Assembly (NCBI GenBank): GCA_019694795.1
Contig: JAIBBF010000025.1
Coordinates: forward strand, 1-44,397
Reading direction: 5' to 3'
Origin: Flavobacteriales bacterium
GTDB lineage: Bacteria > Bacteroidota > Bacteroidia > Flavobacteriales_D > UBA2798
Length of the DNA: 44,397 nucleotides
Numbering within the stretch: the first letter of the stretch is position 1; every line of letters begins with the position of its first letter. Below the pieces are notes generated by a model. That model made no database searches. It was not told where the DNA came from and saw only the letters and a program-made list of their open reading frames with translations. Shown here in pieces: positions 16,994 to 24,701 of this stretch. Both the position numbers and the translations under genes were made by a program.

Positions 16994-18196
16994 ATGAGCA
17001 GTTTAAAAGCAGAACCGCGGACCATCTTATACTTCATCTGGAATCACTTTGATCTCTTGAATGAGCTCTTTGCTGAACAGATGGAGAAAGGGTATATCCG
17101 CGATACAAGTTTGAGAAACATCTGTTCCAAATACGAACATGATGTCACCGATCGTTTGTCGGAATATAAAATCCTTCGCAAGATTGGCGATGATTTTGAG
17201 ATTCGTCCTGTTATTTTTCAATTGATCGAATTCGTACAAAACGAATTTAAACCGGTGTTACCGGAGACCATTGAAAAGTATGGATTCTCTATTCTTTCCC
17301 TGTTCCGTAAAATCAAAGAGGGGATTAATGGTGATAAAGAAATTCTGATTAAGCGAATTGAAGACCTTCTTTCGGAGGTTCGTTTGTTTGTGGATTCCAT
17401 TGAGAAAAACACTTCAAAATTACTCTCCGAAACCCGCGCACTGAAATCGAATCTTGAAAAAATCGATTACCGCGAAAAAGTACATCGTGCCTCAGGATGG
17501 ATTGAACATTACATCATTCCCCTGAACGAAATTCTTGATGTTAATCAGGCAGCATCCGTTACCAATCAGCTTCACGAAGTGGCTTATTATGTGAACATAA
17601 AACGCCTCGATACAACAGATGAATTGATTCGTGCACAGTTCGAAAAACTTTACTCTTTCCTGGTACAAACCAATGATGACTTGCTTCGTCAGAGCAAACT
17701 GTTGACCAACGAATTATTGCCGCTGATTGAACGGATTAAAACAGAATCCATCATTCTTACCGGTTGGATTGAGTTCCTTAAAAAACCATATTCTGCACGT
17801 GTTCCGAAAGTGTTCAAGACATCTCTGGAGCGTGCCTACAACCGTTCATTCTATTTGAACGCAAAAGAATATGTGGAGCAATTCCTGGATGATGAGCCGG
17901 TTTATTTATCGGATGAACCAAGCTTTCAGGAAAAATGGATTTTTAACCGCGAGTTCTATAAGGTGAAAATGGAATCGCAATTGCCAATCGAAGATTTCTT
18001 TGGTTGGTGCCAGAATACCGTTAAACGCGATTTCCACGGTGTGGATCAGGAAAAATTCTTCTCAATGGTGTCACTGCTATTTGAAGATGATCTCGTAATG
18101 GAAGCCGATGAAAAAGCAGAATTCACCACCATTAAAGCCAGTGACGCATTAATGAAAGTACCAAAAGTTAAAATAGACCGCCATGGAATATCCTAA
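16994..18196 (+). CDS. Kleisin-like subunit (MksF/JetA-like) of the SMC complex
   Basis: 400 aa, starting 11 bases after the SMC stop. The N-terminal ~80 residues look like a winged-helix domain (ILYFIWNHFDLLNELF, YEHDVTDRLSEYKILRKIGDDFEI). A long helical bundle follows, then an acidic linker (EQFLDDEPVYLSDEP, residues 295-310). The C-terminal ~80 residues look like a second small winged-helix or kleisin tail. This order (wHTH, helical middle, acidic linker, C-terminal domain) matches MukF/MksF/JetA. I infer that it bridges the ATPase heads and recruits the KITE protein. Support comes from domain layout and operon position, since direct motif similarity is faint. It overlaps the next gene by 14 bases. 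Confidence 0.72.
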   Translation: MSSLKAEPRTILYFIWNHFDLLNELFAEQMEKGYIRDTSLRNICSKYEHDVTDRLSEYKILRKIGDDFEIRPVIFQLIEFVQNEFKPVLPETIEKYGFSILSLFRKIKEGINGDKEILIKRIEDLLSEVRLFVDSIEKNTSKLLSETRALKSNLEKIDYREKVHRASGWIEHYIIPLNEILDVNQAASVTNQLHEVAYYVNIKRLDTTDELIRAQFEKLYSFLVQTNDDLLRQSKLLTNELLPLIERIKTESIILTGWIEFLKKPYSARVPKVFKTSLERAYNRSFYLNAKEYVEQFLDDEPVYLSDEPSFQEKWIFNREFYKVKMESQLPIEDFFGWCQNTVKRDFHGVDQEKFFSMVSLLFEDDLVMEADEKAEFTTIKASDALMKVPKVKIDRHGIS

Positions 18197-18707
18197 AGGA
18201 CATAAACACGTTGTTAAAGAATTACTCGATGGGAAATTTGTTTTGCCCAACGATCCCTTATATCAGGTGATTCGTGAAAACGATGAATTCTATACTAAGT
18301 TTTTTAAAGAATCGTTCGATTACGAATTGCGGACTTCCAATGAATATTGCTTTCTTATTTCCGGAGAAAGTAATGAGATGTTGAGTCGCGATATATGTAT
18401 TTTCTTCGGTGTGCTTTGTTATGAACTCGACAGAGACGGAAGAAATTTTATGGATGAGATTCAATATTCGGAATGGGATCATGAACGTTTGGATCGCTAT
18501 TTCGAGAATTCCACTTACAATGAGTTGATCTCTTCCAATAAACAGTTGCGCGATAAAGATTCGCGTAAAACATTTGTCAATTCCTTATCGAGAAGAAATA
18601 TTATCGACAAGCAAGGTGAAGATAAATGGTACTTTACCGCTGCGCATAAAGTGTTTATCGACTTCGCTTCGGAGCTGGCTAAAAACAGAATCCGCGAAGG
18701 GGTTTAA
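18183..18707 (+). CDS. KITE-like subunit (MksE/JetB-like) of the SMC complex
   Basis: 174 aa, starting inside the end of the kleisin-like gene (14-base overlap), so probably translationally coupled. The opening LLDGKFVLPNDPLYQVI and FFKESFDYELRTSNEYCFLI resemble MksE/JetB, which begin with a short G-x-F-hydrophobic motif and a first winged helix. A second winged-helix-like segment follows (SRKTFVNSLSRRNIIDKQGEDKWYFT). KITE proteins dimerise and bind the kleisin middle. The usual mks/jet order places this gene before the ATPase, but here it is last. No JetD (Toprim-type nuclease) gene follows: the next gene is a phosphatase. The assignment rests on size, position and weak similarity. Confidence 0.72.
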   Translation: MEYPKGHKHVVKELLDGKFVLPNDPLYQVIRENDEFYTKFFKESFDYELRTSNEYCFLISGESNEMLSRDICIFFGVLCYELDRDGRNFMDEIQYSEWDHERLDRYFENSTYNELISSNKQLRDKDSRKTFVNSLSRRNIIDKQGEDKWYFTAAHKVFIDFASELAKNRIREGV

Positions 18708-18762
18708 ATTATTCTCCAATACGAATCTCCGTCGACCCGACGGAGATTTTTTATTTTACCCA

Positions 18763-20937
18763 ATGCGGAACATATTCATCTTATTTATCGGATTATTGCT
18801 GTGGCAAAATCAATTGTCGGCCCAGTATCTCGATTCGTTATATTCCATTTACAACGATGAAAAACAAACACCTCTCGACAGAGCCTATGCCTTATCGGAT
18901 ATTGCCTGGGAGATGTGTTATATGGACCCCGATTCGGCACGATCACTTTGTGATGAATTAATTGTCTTTATTAAGAAAGAGCCTTCCATTCCGCGCGCTC
19001 GTTTAGCCGATGCCTGTAATACGGTAGCTAATTCTTACCGATTAATGGGGCAATTGGATAGTGCTTTAACCTGGTACGATAAAACGTTAAAGATTTACCA
19101 GTTTCTTCGTCACGATAAAGGCATTGCTTCTACCTACCTTAATCTTGGAGATGTGTACACATCAATCGGGAATTTTCCACTGGGATTAAAATACATGCAG
19201 CAATCGCGGATGATTTATGAGCGCGTAGATAATGCAGAAAATCAGTTAGGGAATTTATATAATAACATCGCAAATATTTTTCTGCAGCAAAACAATATAA
19301 AGCAGGCAGTAGAATATTATGAAATGGCCATTGTGAAATTTACAGGATGTAAAGATCTCCGCGGATTAGGAAATGCGTATTCTAATTTAGGATTGGTTTA
19401 TCGGGATACGTATCACGATTTGGACAAGGCTACAGAGTTAGCCCGCATCGGATTAAGTTACCGGATGCGAAATACGGATAGTTTGGGTATGGGAGATTCG
19501 TACAATATTCTTTCGCTGATTTATCTTGAGAAAAAGCAATTTGACAGCGCAGGATATTATATCGATGCTGCATTAGCCTTGCATAAAAATTTGGGCAATC
19601 TGGATGGTATGGCCATCTCCTACCAGCACAAAGGAACTTTAGCACTTGAAATGGGAAATGCCGATTTAGCAATTTCTATTTGCGGTGAAGGATTAAAAGT
19701 AGCTACGGCATCCAAAATGATCATGAATCAGCAATTCAATTGTGATTGTCTATACCAAGCCTACAAGAAAAAAGGAGATTCAAAAAATGCGCTTTATTAT
19801 TTCGAAAAACACCGCGAATATGAAGAGGCTATGCGGGATCAGGATCGGATACGTGAAGTAACGGAATTGGATGTGAAATTCAGATTTGAAAAAAAATCGC
19901 TGGAGGATAGTCTTAAAGTGAGAGAAGAACGACTGATGGCTGATGAAAAATTAAAATTAAGTCAGGCTGAAACCGATTACCAGCGCCGGTCAAAATATTT
20001 CCTGTATGCCGGAATTTTACTGTTAATTGTTTTTGCAGTTTTTATTTATAACCGCTTTCAGGTAACCCGTAGACAAAAACTGGAAATTGAAGAAAAGAAA
20101 ATCGAAATTGAACATCAAAAGGAATTGGTTGAAGAGAAAAACAAAGAAATTCTGGATTCGATCACCTATGCAAAACGATTACAGGAAGCCATTTTGCCAC
20201 CACGAAAACTTGTGAAGGAGTATCTGAATAATTCGTTTATTCTATATAAACCTAAAGATATTGTTGCCGGTGATTTTTATTGGATGGAATCCTTCGCTAA
20301 AGCTTCGGATTCCAAAGGAGGGGCTGTGAGTGGAGTTTTGTTTGCGGCGGCCGATTGTACCGGGCATGGTGTTCCGGGTGCAATGGTTAGCGTGGTTTGT
20401 TCGAATGCATTAAACCGGACCGTAAAAGAGTTTGGAATTACAGATCCGGGGAAAATTCTGGATAAGGTAAGGGAATTGGTTATCGATACCTTTTCAAAAT
20501 CGGAATCTGAAGTGAAAGACGGAATGGATATTTCACTTTGTGCTTTGGATCTGAACAATCAAAAATTACATTGGGCCGGAGCAAATAATCCATTGTGGAT
20601 TTTACGAAACAATAGTGATGTTATTGAGGAGATAAAACCAAATAAACAACCCATTGGAAGTTATGCGGAAGCAAAGGCCTTTACAACCATTTCATTTGAT
20701 CTGAATAAAGGTGATTGCATTTATGTTTTTACCGATGGATATGAAGATCAGTTTGGTGGTCCGGATAGAGAAAAAGGTGGAAAGAAATATAAAAGTTCAC
20801 GAATGAAATCATTGTTCGTCTCTATTCGCGATTTGGAAATGGAAGAACAAATGCAAGCCATTAATCAGGAGTTCGAAAACTGGAAGGGCGACTTTGAACA
20901 AGTGGATGATGTTTGCGTCATTGGTGTTAGAATATAA
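18763..20937 (+). CDS. Exported-N-terminus TPR protein with TM and SpoIIE-type PP2C phosphatase domain
   Basis: 724 aa from the ATG at 18763, chosen because it begins a good signal peptide (MRNIFILFIGLLLWQNQLSAQ). The frame is open upstream into the KITE-like gene, but that part is not protein-like. Residues about 60-390 are tetratricopeptide repeats (for example AVEYYEMAIVKFTGCKDLRG). A TM at about 412-432 leads to a coiled coil and then the PP2C domain from 469: AGDFYWM, AADCTGHGVPGAMVS, DGMDISLCALD, TDGYEDQFGG, VDDVCVIGV. The metal-binding Asp residues are all present. The TPRs would lie in the periplasm and the phosphatase in the cytoplasm, giving a transmembrane sensor. It lies 55 bases after the SMC operon on the same strand and is followed by a terminator. 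Confidence 0.9.
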   Translation: MRNIFILFIGLLLWQNQLSAQYLDSLYSIYNDEKQTPLDRAYALSDIAWEMCYMDPDSARSLCDELIVFIKKEPSIPRARLADACNTVANSYRLMGQLDSALTWYDKTLKIYQFLRHDKGIASTYLNLGDVYTSIGNFPLGLKYMQQSRMIYERVDNAENQLGNLYNNIANIFLQQNNIKQAVEYYEMAIVKFTGCKDLRGLGNAYSNLGLVYRDTYHDLDKATELARIGLSYRMRNTDSLGMGDSYNILSLIYLEKKQFDSAGYYIDAALALHKNLGNLDGMAISYQHKGTLALEMGNADLAISICGEGLKVATASKMIMNQQFNCDCLYQAYKKKGDSKNALYYFEKHREYEEAMRDQDRIREVTELDVKFRFEKKSLEDSLKVREERLMADEKLKLSQAETDYQRRSKYFLYAGILLLIVFAVFIYNRFQVTRRQKLEIEEKKIEIEHQKELVEEKNKEILDSITYAKRLQEAILPPRKLVKEYLNNSFILYKPKDIVAGDFYWMESFAKASDSKGGAVSGVLFAAADCTGHGVPGAMVSVVCSNALNRTVKEFGITDPGKILDKVRELVIDTFSKSESEVKDGMDISLCALDLNNQKLHWAGANNPLWILRNNSDVIEEIKPNKQPIGSYAEAKAFTTISFDLNKGDCIYVFTDGYEDQFGGPDREKGGKKYKSSRMKSLFVSIRDLEMEEQMQAINQEFENWKGDFEQVDDVCVIGVRI

Positions 20938-20938
20938 G

Positions 20939-20969
20939 AAGGTCACCGGAATTCCCGGTGACCTTTTTT
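20939..20969. terminator. Intrinsic terminator after the TPR-PP2C gene
   Basis: An 11-bp stem AAGGTCACCGG / CCGGTGACCTT with a 5-base loop is followed by T6. It lies between this gene and the convergent ahpD stop, so it probably ends both transcripts, more strongly on the plus strand. Confidence 0.9.
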
Positions 20970-20972
20970 CTT

Positions 20973-21566
20973 TTACAATAAGCGAACCAGTCCTTTGAAA
21001 ACTGCTGTTAAGCGAATCGCATCATAAATCCGTTGTTCAGAACCACCGTGATTTAAAACAGAGGCTTCATGGGATACTACGCATTGTTCACATCCATTTA
21101 AAGCAGAAATAGCCAGACTCATCAACTCGAAAAATTCTTTTCCCAAAACCGGGTTCAGCATAATACTCATTTTAATTCCGGCGGGCGTTTTTTCATAGAA
21201 TTCTTTTTGGGTGAAGTGACGAAAACGATAAAAGACATTATTGACTTGCAGCAAGGATACGCAGGCATAGGTTTCTGCAATCTCTTCCTCCTTGATTTCA
21301 ACTTCTTTTAACCGGTTCAGAATACCGCTTTCAAGTGTTTCATTGTCATCATTGACGGCAACTGCCAAAGCCAATAATAACCGTTCCTTTTCATTTAGCG
21401 TTTCAACTTTCAGAACGTTCCCAATGTTAATCTTTACATCGCGCAAATACCTGGTATTGGAATTTGAAATGATATTTAAGCGCGATTCAGATTTCAAGGG
21501 CGGATTTCCGATGGAGATCAGTAAATCCTGCAGGGTTTCATTTACGATCGTTTCCATATTATGCAT
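20973..21566 (-). CDS. ahpD: AhpD-like alkylhydroperoxidase (carboxymuconolactone decarboxylase family)
   Basis: 197 aa. The AhpD active site is C149-E-Q-C152 in NGCEQCVVSHE, with the proton-relay His156 four residues after the second Cys. In mycobacteria AhpD, charged by dihydrolipoamide, reduces AhpC. The gene overlaps the ahpC stop by 8 bases if it starts at ATG 21566. The ATG at 21557 lies one base after that stop and is an equal choice. It is slightly longer than the usual ~175 aa. It is last gene of dps-ahpC-ahpD, the peroxide cluster facing oxyR. No ahpF is present, which supports AhpD as the AhpC reductant. Confidence 0.88.
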   Translation of the reverse strand: MHNMETIVNETLQDLLISIGNPPLKSESRLNIISNSNTRYLRDVKINIGNVLKVETLNEKERLLLALAVAVNDDNETLESGILNRLKEVEIKEEEIAETYACVSLLQVNNVFYRFRHFTQKEFYEKTPAGIKMSIMLNPVLGKEFFELMSLAISALNGCEQCVVSHEASVLNHGGSEQRIYDAIRLTAVFKGLVRLL

Positions 21567-22110
21567 TTAAAGTGGCTTCACCTTTTTTCCAGTTGCATGG
21601 ACACAATTCATCGGTTTGTAAAGCGTCGAGTACACGCAATACTTCCGCAACATTTCTACCCACGCTTAAATCGTTGACCGAAACCCAGCGGACAATCCCC
21701 TGCGGATCGATAATGTAGGTAACGCGATAAGCAACTTTTTCTTCGGCTTCTAAAATGCCTAATTCCTCCGCGAGTGATTTTGATGTATCAGCAAGCATCG
21801 GGAACTTTAATTCGCGCAGATCCTTATGGTCTTTTCTCCAGGCGAGATGCACAAATTCAGAATCGGTAGAGGCACCAATCAACATGGCGTCACGATCTCT
21901 GAATTCGCCAACATTTTTATTGAATTCGGCAATTTCGGTGGGACAAACAAATGTAAAGTCCTTCGGCCACCAAAACATGACTTGCCATTGACCTGCATCG
22001 CGATGATTGGTCGAGGAAAGTGTGGTGAATTCTTTTCCTTCTTCAAGGCTGACAACCGCTTTTTTTGTCCAGTTTGGAAAAACACTTCCAACAGAAATAA
22101 TTTTGTTCAT
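21559..22110 (-). CDS. ahpC: Alkyl hydroperoxide reductase C, mycobacterial AhpC type peroxiredoxin
   Basis: 183 aa. This two/three-cysteine peroxiredoxin reduces H2O2 and organic peroxides. The peroxidatic C56 is in FTFVCPTE, and the C-terminal pair C170/C172 is in DELCPCNWKKGEATL. That pair and the stretches WPKDFTFVCPTEIAEF and VGRNVAEVLRVLDALQ follow the Mycobacterium tuberculosis AhpC closely; that enzyme uses an extra C-terminal Cys and AhpD. It lies 22 bases downstream of dps and overlaps ahpD, so one transcript is likely. OxyR control from the divergent regulator is expected. Confidence 0.95.
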   Translation of the reverse strand: MNKIISVGSVFPNWTKKAVVSLEEGKEFTTLSSTNHRDAGQWQVMFWWPKDFTFVCPTEIAEFNKNVGEFRDRDAMLIGASTDSEFVHLAWRKDHKDLRELKFPMLADTSKSLAEELGILEAEEKVAYRVTYIIDPQGIVRWVSVNDLSVGRNVAEVLRVLDALQTDELCPCNWKKGEATLNA

Positions 22111-22132
22111 GGTTTTAGGTTTTAAGTAGTTT

Positions 22133-22588
22133 TTATTGATTAGATTTTGCGAAATGGCTTTTAAGAAACCAATTCAATTTTTCATGTTCCTGGAGTATCC
22201 GGGTCAGGAAATCTTCTGTGCCGGGATCTTTCAATTCTTCTGCTAATTCAATTCCTTTTTTAATCAACCCGATTAAATTTTCGGTGGATTGCATTAATGT
22301 GGTAATGATCAGGTCTTCATTCATCAGGGCTTCCTCCGGGAGGTGGATCAATGACGATTTTTGGTATTCTGAAAATGAAGCATGTGCTATACCTCCAATC
22401 ATTTTATTCCGTTCAGCAATTTCATCGATTCGGGAGTTGGACTCGTTATACAATTCTCCCAGCCATTCATGCATTGGTTTAAAATGGAAAGAGATCAGGT
22501 TCCAATGTGCATTTCTGATTTGTAATGCAAAAGCCGATTCAGTGGCTAGAAGGATATTCAGGTAGCTGTTAAGATTTGTCGTTTTCAT
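22133..22588 (-). CDS. dps: Dps-family ferritin-like DNA-protecting protein
   Basis: 151-152 aa from the ATG at 22588 (MKTTNLNSYLNILLATESAF). The frame is open 36 codons further up, but that stretch is not Dps-like and would cross the promoter region. The inter-subunit ferroxidase motif is visible as NAHWNLISFHFKPMHEWLGELYNE with a following IDEIAERNKMIGG. This supplies the His, Asp and Glu ligands expected of a 12-mer mini-ferritin that oxidises Fe(II) with H2O2. It is first gene of the dps-ahpC-ahpD unit, divergent from oxyR. Confidence 0.92.
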   Translation of the reverse strand: MKTTNLNSYLNILLATESAFALQIRNAHWNLISFHFKPMHEWLGELYNESNSRIDEIAERNKMIGGIAHASFSEYQKSSLIHLPEEALMNEDLIITTLMQSTENLIGLIKKGIELAEELKDPGTEDFLTRILQEHEKLNWFLKSHFAKSNQ

Positions 22589-22681
22589 ATTGATGATTAT
22601 TAGTTTTTGCATTACAAATGTCCACCGTTTTTGGTTATAAGAAAAATTGATTAATTTTATGGATGTATAGATTTTGATTAT
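22589..22681. promoter_or_regulatory. Divergent dps/oxyR control region
   Basis: This 93-base, AT-rich gap separates the dps and oxyR start codons. In LysR systems the regulator normally binds such a gap to control both directions. I could not pick out a convincing OxyR site or a clean -33/-7 pair, so the role rests on position. Confidence 0.5.
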
Positions 22682-23614
22682 ATGACAATAATTCAACTGG
22701 AATACTTTATTGCAATTGCTGATACTCAGAGTTTTTCACTGGCGGCTGATCGCTGTTTTGTTACGCAGCCAACGCTCAGTATGCAGATTAAAAAGCTGGA
22801 GGAAGAGCTGGAAGTGGTTTTGTTCGACAGGAATGTGAGTCCTGTTCAACTCACGGAACTGGGTCAGCAACTTTTGCCCAAAGCACGACGAATCGTTCAG
22901 GAATCGAAATCGCTGCACGAATTTGTAAAGGATGAAAAGGGAATAATAAAAGGCGATTTAACGATTGGAATCATACCCACTTTAGCGCCCTATTTATTGC
23001 CACTGTTTATCGGGAAATTCATGAAAAAGTTTCCGATGGTCAACATCCACATAACTGAATTTACCACTGAGGAAATTATCCACCGGATAAAGGAAAGTCA
23101 ACTGGATTGCGGAATATTGGCAAGTCCTTTGCATGAAAAAGGAATTTTGGAAAAGCCGGTATTCTATGAGCGCTTTGTTGCTTATTTATCGCCGCAACAT
23201 CCGCTTCTTAAGAAAAAAGTGTTGGATGCATCTGATCTGGATACGGATGAGACCTGGATTTTGCATGAAGGACATTGTTTCCGAAATCAGGTAATGAATT
23301 TTTGTAAGTTCAGGAAGAGTGGACAGCATGCGCGTTTGCATTATGAATCCGGAAGTATTCAGACATTGAAAAAATTGGTGGAGACAGAAAAGGGTTTAAC
23401 CGTTATGCCCGAGTTAGCTATTCGTGAATTTACTGCACACGAAATGAAGATGCTTCGCTATTTCCGAGCACCGGAACCCGTTAGAGAAATAGCGGTGGTG
23501 TGTAGTCAATATCCCGTAAAAGAAAAAATGATTGATCGCCTGGCAGAAGAAATTGCACATGCGGTTCCAGAGAAATGGAGAAAAAAGGAAAAAAACAAAG
23601 TGGTTGATATTTAA
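22682..23614 (+). CDS. oxyR: LysR-family peroxide sensor OxyR
   Basis: 310 aa. The N-terminal winged helix-turn-helix is typical LysR: MTIIQLEYFIAIADTQSFSLAA, then FVTQPTLSMQIKKLEEEL. The effector domain carries GHCFRNQVMNFC, whose two cysteines are residues 199 and 208, the same spacing and numbering as the H2O2-sensing disulfide pair C199/C208 in E. coli OxyR. It can therefore be called a redox-active OxyR rather than a generic LysR. It is divergent from dps-ahpC-ahpD, its likely targets. Its stop abuts the convergent DUF3817 stop with no gap. The last ~20 residues are lysine-rich. Confidence 0.95.
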   Translation: MTIIQLEYFIAIADTQSFSLAADRCFVTQPTLSMQIKKLEEELEVVLFDRNVSPVQLTELGQQLLPKARRIVQESKSLHEFVKDEKGIIKGDLTIGIIPTLAPYLLPLFIGKFMKKFPMVNIHITEFTTEEIIHRIKESQLDCGILASPLHEKGILEKPVFYERFVAYLSPQHPLLKKKVLDASDLDTDETWILHEGHCFRNQVMNFCKFRKSGQHARLHYESGSIQTLKKLVETEKGLTVMPELAIREFTAHEMKMLRYFRAPEPVREIAVVCSQYPVKEKMIDRLAEEIAHAVPEKWRKKEKNKVVDI

Positions 23615-23887
23615 TCAATCCTTCATTTTTCTTACGATATAAAATGTTGCAAAGGGAAGCAAACTGGCAAGATAAGCTTGCGTGGTAAAGGTCCGATTCC
23701 ATTTTTTTTCTTGTGCTACCAGGTAGGTTAAAATGATATAACTTATAAATAGAATTCCGTGAATCATCCCTGTAATTTGTACAGCAATCGGTTGATTCCA
23801 TATGTATTTTAATGGCATGGCAATACCTAATAGAATCAGATAGGACCATCCTTCCAGGTGAGCGGTAATCCGGAATAGCTTTTCCAT
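23615..23887 (-). CDS. DUF3817 small integral membrane protein
   Basis: 90 aa with three hydrophobic segments: about residues 12-30 (EGWSYLILLGIAMPLKY, the DUF3817 signature), 37-58 and 68-84, ending RKMKD. The function of the family is unknown. Its ATG shares one base with the stop of the upstream 54-aa gene (TAATG), so the pair is translationally coupled. It is last gene of the serA-led minus-strand operon. Confidence 0.85.
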   Translation of the reverse strand: MEKLFRITAHLEGWSYLILLGIAMPLKYIWNQPIAVQITGMIHGILFISYIILTYLVAQEKKWNRTFTTQAYLASLLPFATFYIVRKMKD

Positions 23888-24051
23888 TATTTCGATTTTT
23901 TTTGTTCTTCTTTTTTCCGCTCTTTTTCTTCGCGTTCTTTTTCCTGTTCTTTCAGATAAAGACTATCTATAATTTCCTGCAATTCATCAATCGTGCTGAT
24001 GCGGTTGATCATTCCGATTAAACGTTGACGAGTGAATTCGAGTCGTGACAT
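23887..24051 (-). CDS. 54-aa charged hypothetical protein
   Basis: The frame from ATG 24051 reads MSRLEFTRQRLIGMINRIST, then DELQEIIDSLYLKEQ and a Lys/Glu-rich tail to TAA at 23887-23889. It is all helix by composition, probably a short coiled coil. The coding call rests on tight packing: 5 bases after the SDR-like stop, and a TAATG overlap with the DUF3817 start. It is smaller than many gene finders accept. I do not recognise a family. Confidence 0.65.
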   Translation of the reverse strand: MSRLEFTRQRLIGMINRISTIDELQEIIDSLYLKEQEKEREEKERKKEEQKKSK

Positions 24052-24056
24052 CCTGC

Positions 24057-24701
24057 TTAATTTGATTTTAAAATTTCCGGGTATTCATGAATGACTTTCT
24101 GCTGATCATTGATTCCGAACTGAATCATTTTTTTAGCGAGATCATTTCCATGAATGGCGCGGTATTTTCTGAATAATCCCATACGGTTAAAAAAACGAAG
24201 AATAGCCAGACTCCTTTTTTCTTTAGAACGATATTCTTTGCGGTCGCCTTTTAATGAACCGGGACGTAAAATATGAATGGAGGGGATTGAAAGACGGAGA
24301 ATTTGTTCATCCAGATCACCTTTCATTTTCATATAAAAAAAGCGGGAGTTTTTGTTGGCTCCCATCGAAGAGATTAATACATAAACCGGGACCTTATTCC
24401 TTTCGCAAGCCTGCGCAAATTGAAGTTGATAGGTATGGTCAATTTTCCATTGTTTTTCTTTAGAACCTGCAGTAGATAGGGTAGTGCCAAAGGCTGAATA
24501 AGCAATGTCTCCGCTAACCTCCTTTTGCCATGATTCAGGCTGGTTAAAGTCAACCACAAACTCTACCAGTTTGGGATGATTCATGGATAATGATTTCCTG
24601 ACGAAAATTTTTACCGTTTTATATTCCGGATGTTCCAGAAGTTGATGCAGTAAATAATTTCCGGTCATTCCACTTGCACCAAGAAGCAAAGCCGTTTTCA
24701 T
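24057..24701 (-). CDS. Atypical SDR / NAD(P)H-binding oxidoreductase-like protein
   Basis: 214 aa. The N-terminal MKTALLLGASGMTGNYLLHQLL is a Rossmann beta-alpha-beta with a GASGMTG dinucleotide loop. SSMGANKNSRFFYMKMKGDLDE carries the Tyr/Lys region, and ILRPGSLKGDRKEYRSKEK follows, as in the HTATIP2/CC3-like atypical SDRs. Its substrate is unknown. The start overlaps the YggS stop by 4 bases. It may act as a redox or NADPH-sensing protein, but nothing in the context specifies this. Confidence 0.85.
   Translation of the reverse strand: MKTALLLGASGMTGNYLLHQLLEHPEYKTVKIFVRKSLSMNHPKLVEFVVDFNQPESWQKEVSGDIAYSAFGTTLSTAGSKEKQWKIDHTYQLQFAQACERNKVPVYVLISSMGANKNSRFFYMKMKGDLDEQILRLSIPSIHILRPGSLKGDRKEYRSKEKRSLAILRFFNRMGLFRKYRAIHGNDLAKKMIQFGINDQQKVIHEYPEILKSN

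Noticed and set aside
14322-18707. Calling the SMC operon a Wadjet defence system
   Set aside because: No JetD-like nuclease and no other defence genes are near, and the gene order differs. MksBEF-like condensin is an equally good reading, so only the complex type is stated.
18574-18762. N-terminal extension of the TPR-PP2C protein
   Set aside because: It overlaps the KITE-like gene and would bury the clear signal peptide that starts at ATG 18763.
22589-22696. 36-codon upstream extension of Dps
   Set aside because: Not Dps-like, would occupy the divergent promoter gap, and the family start is at ATG 22588.
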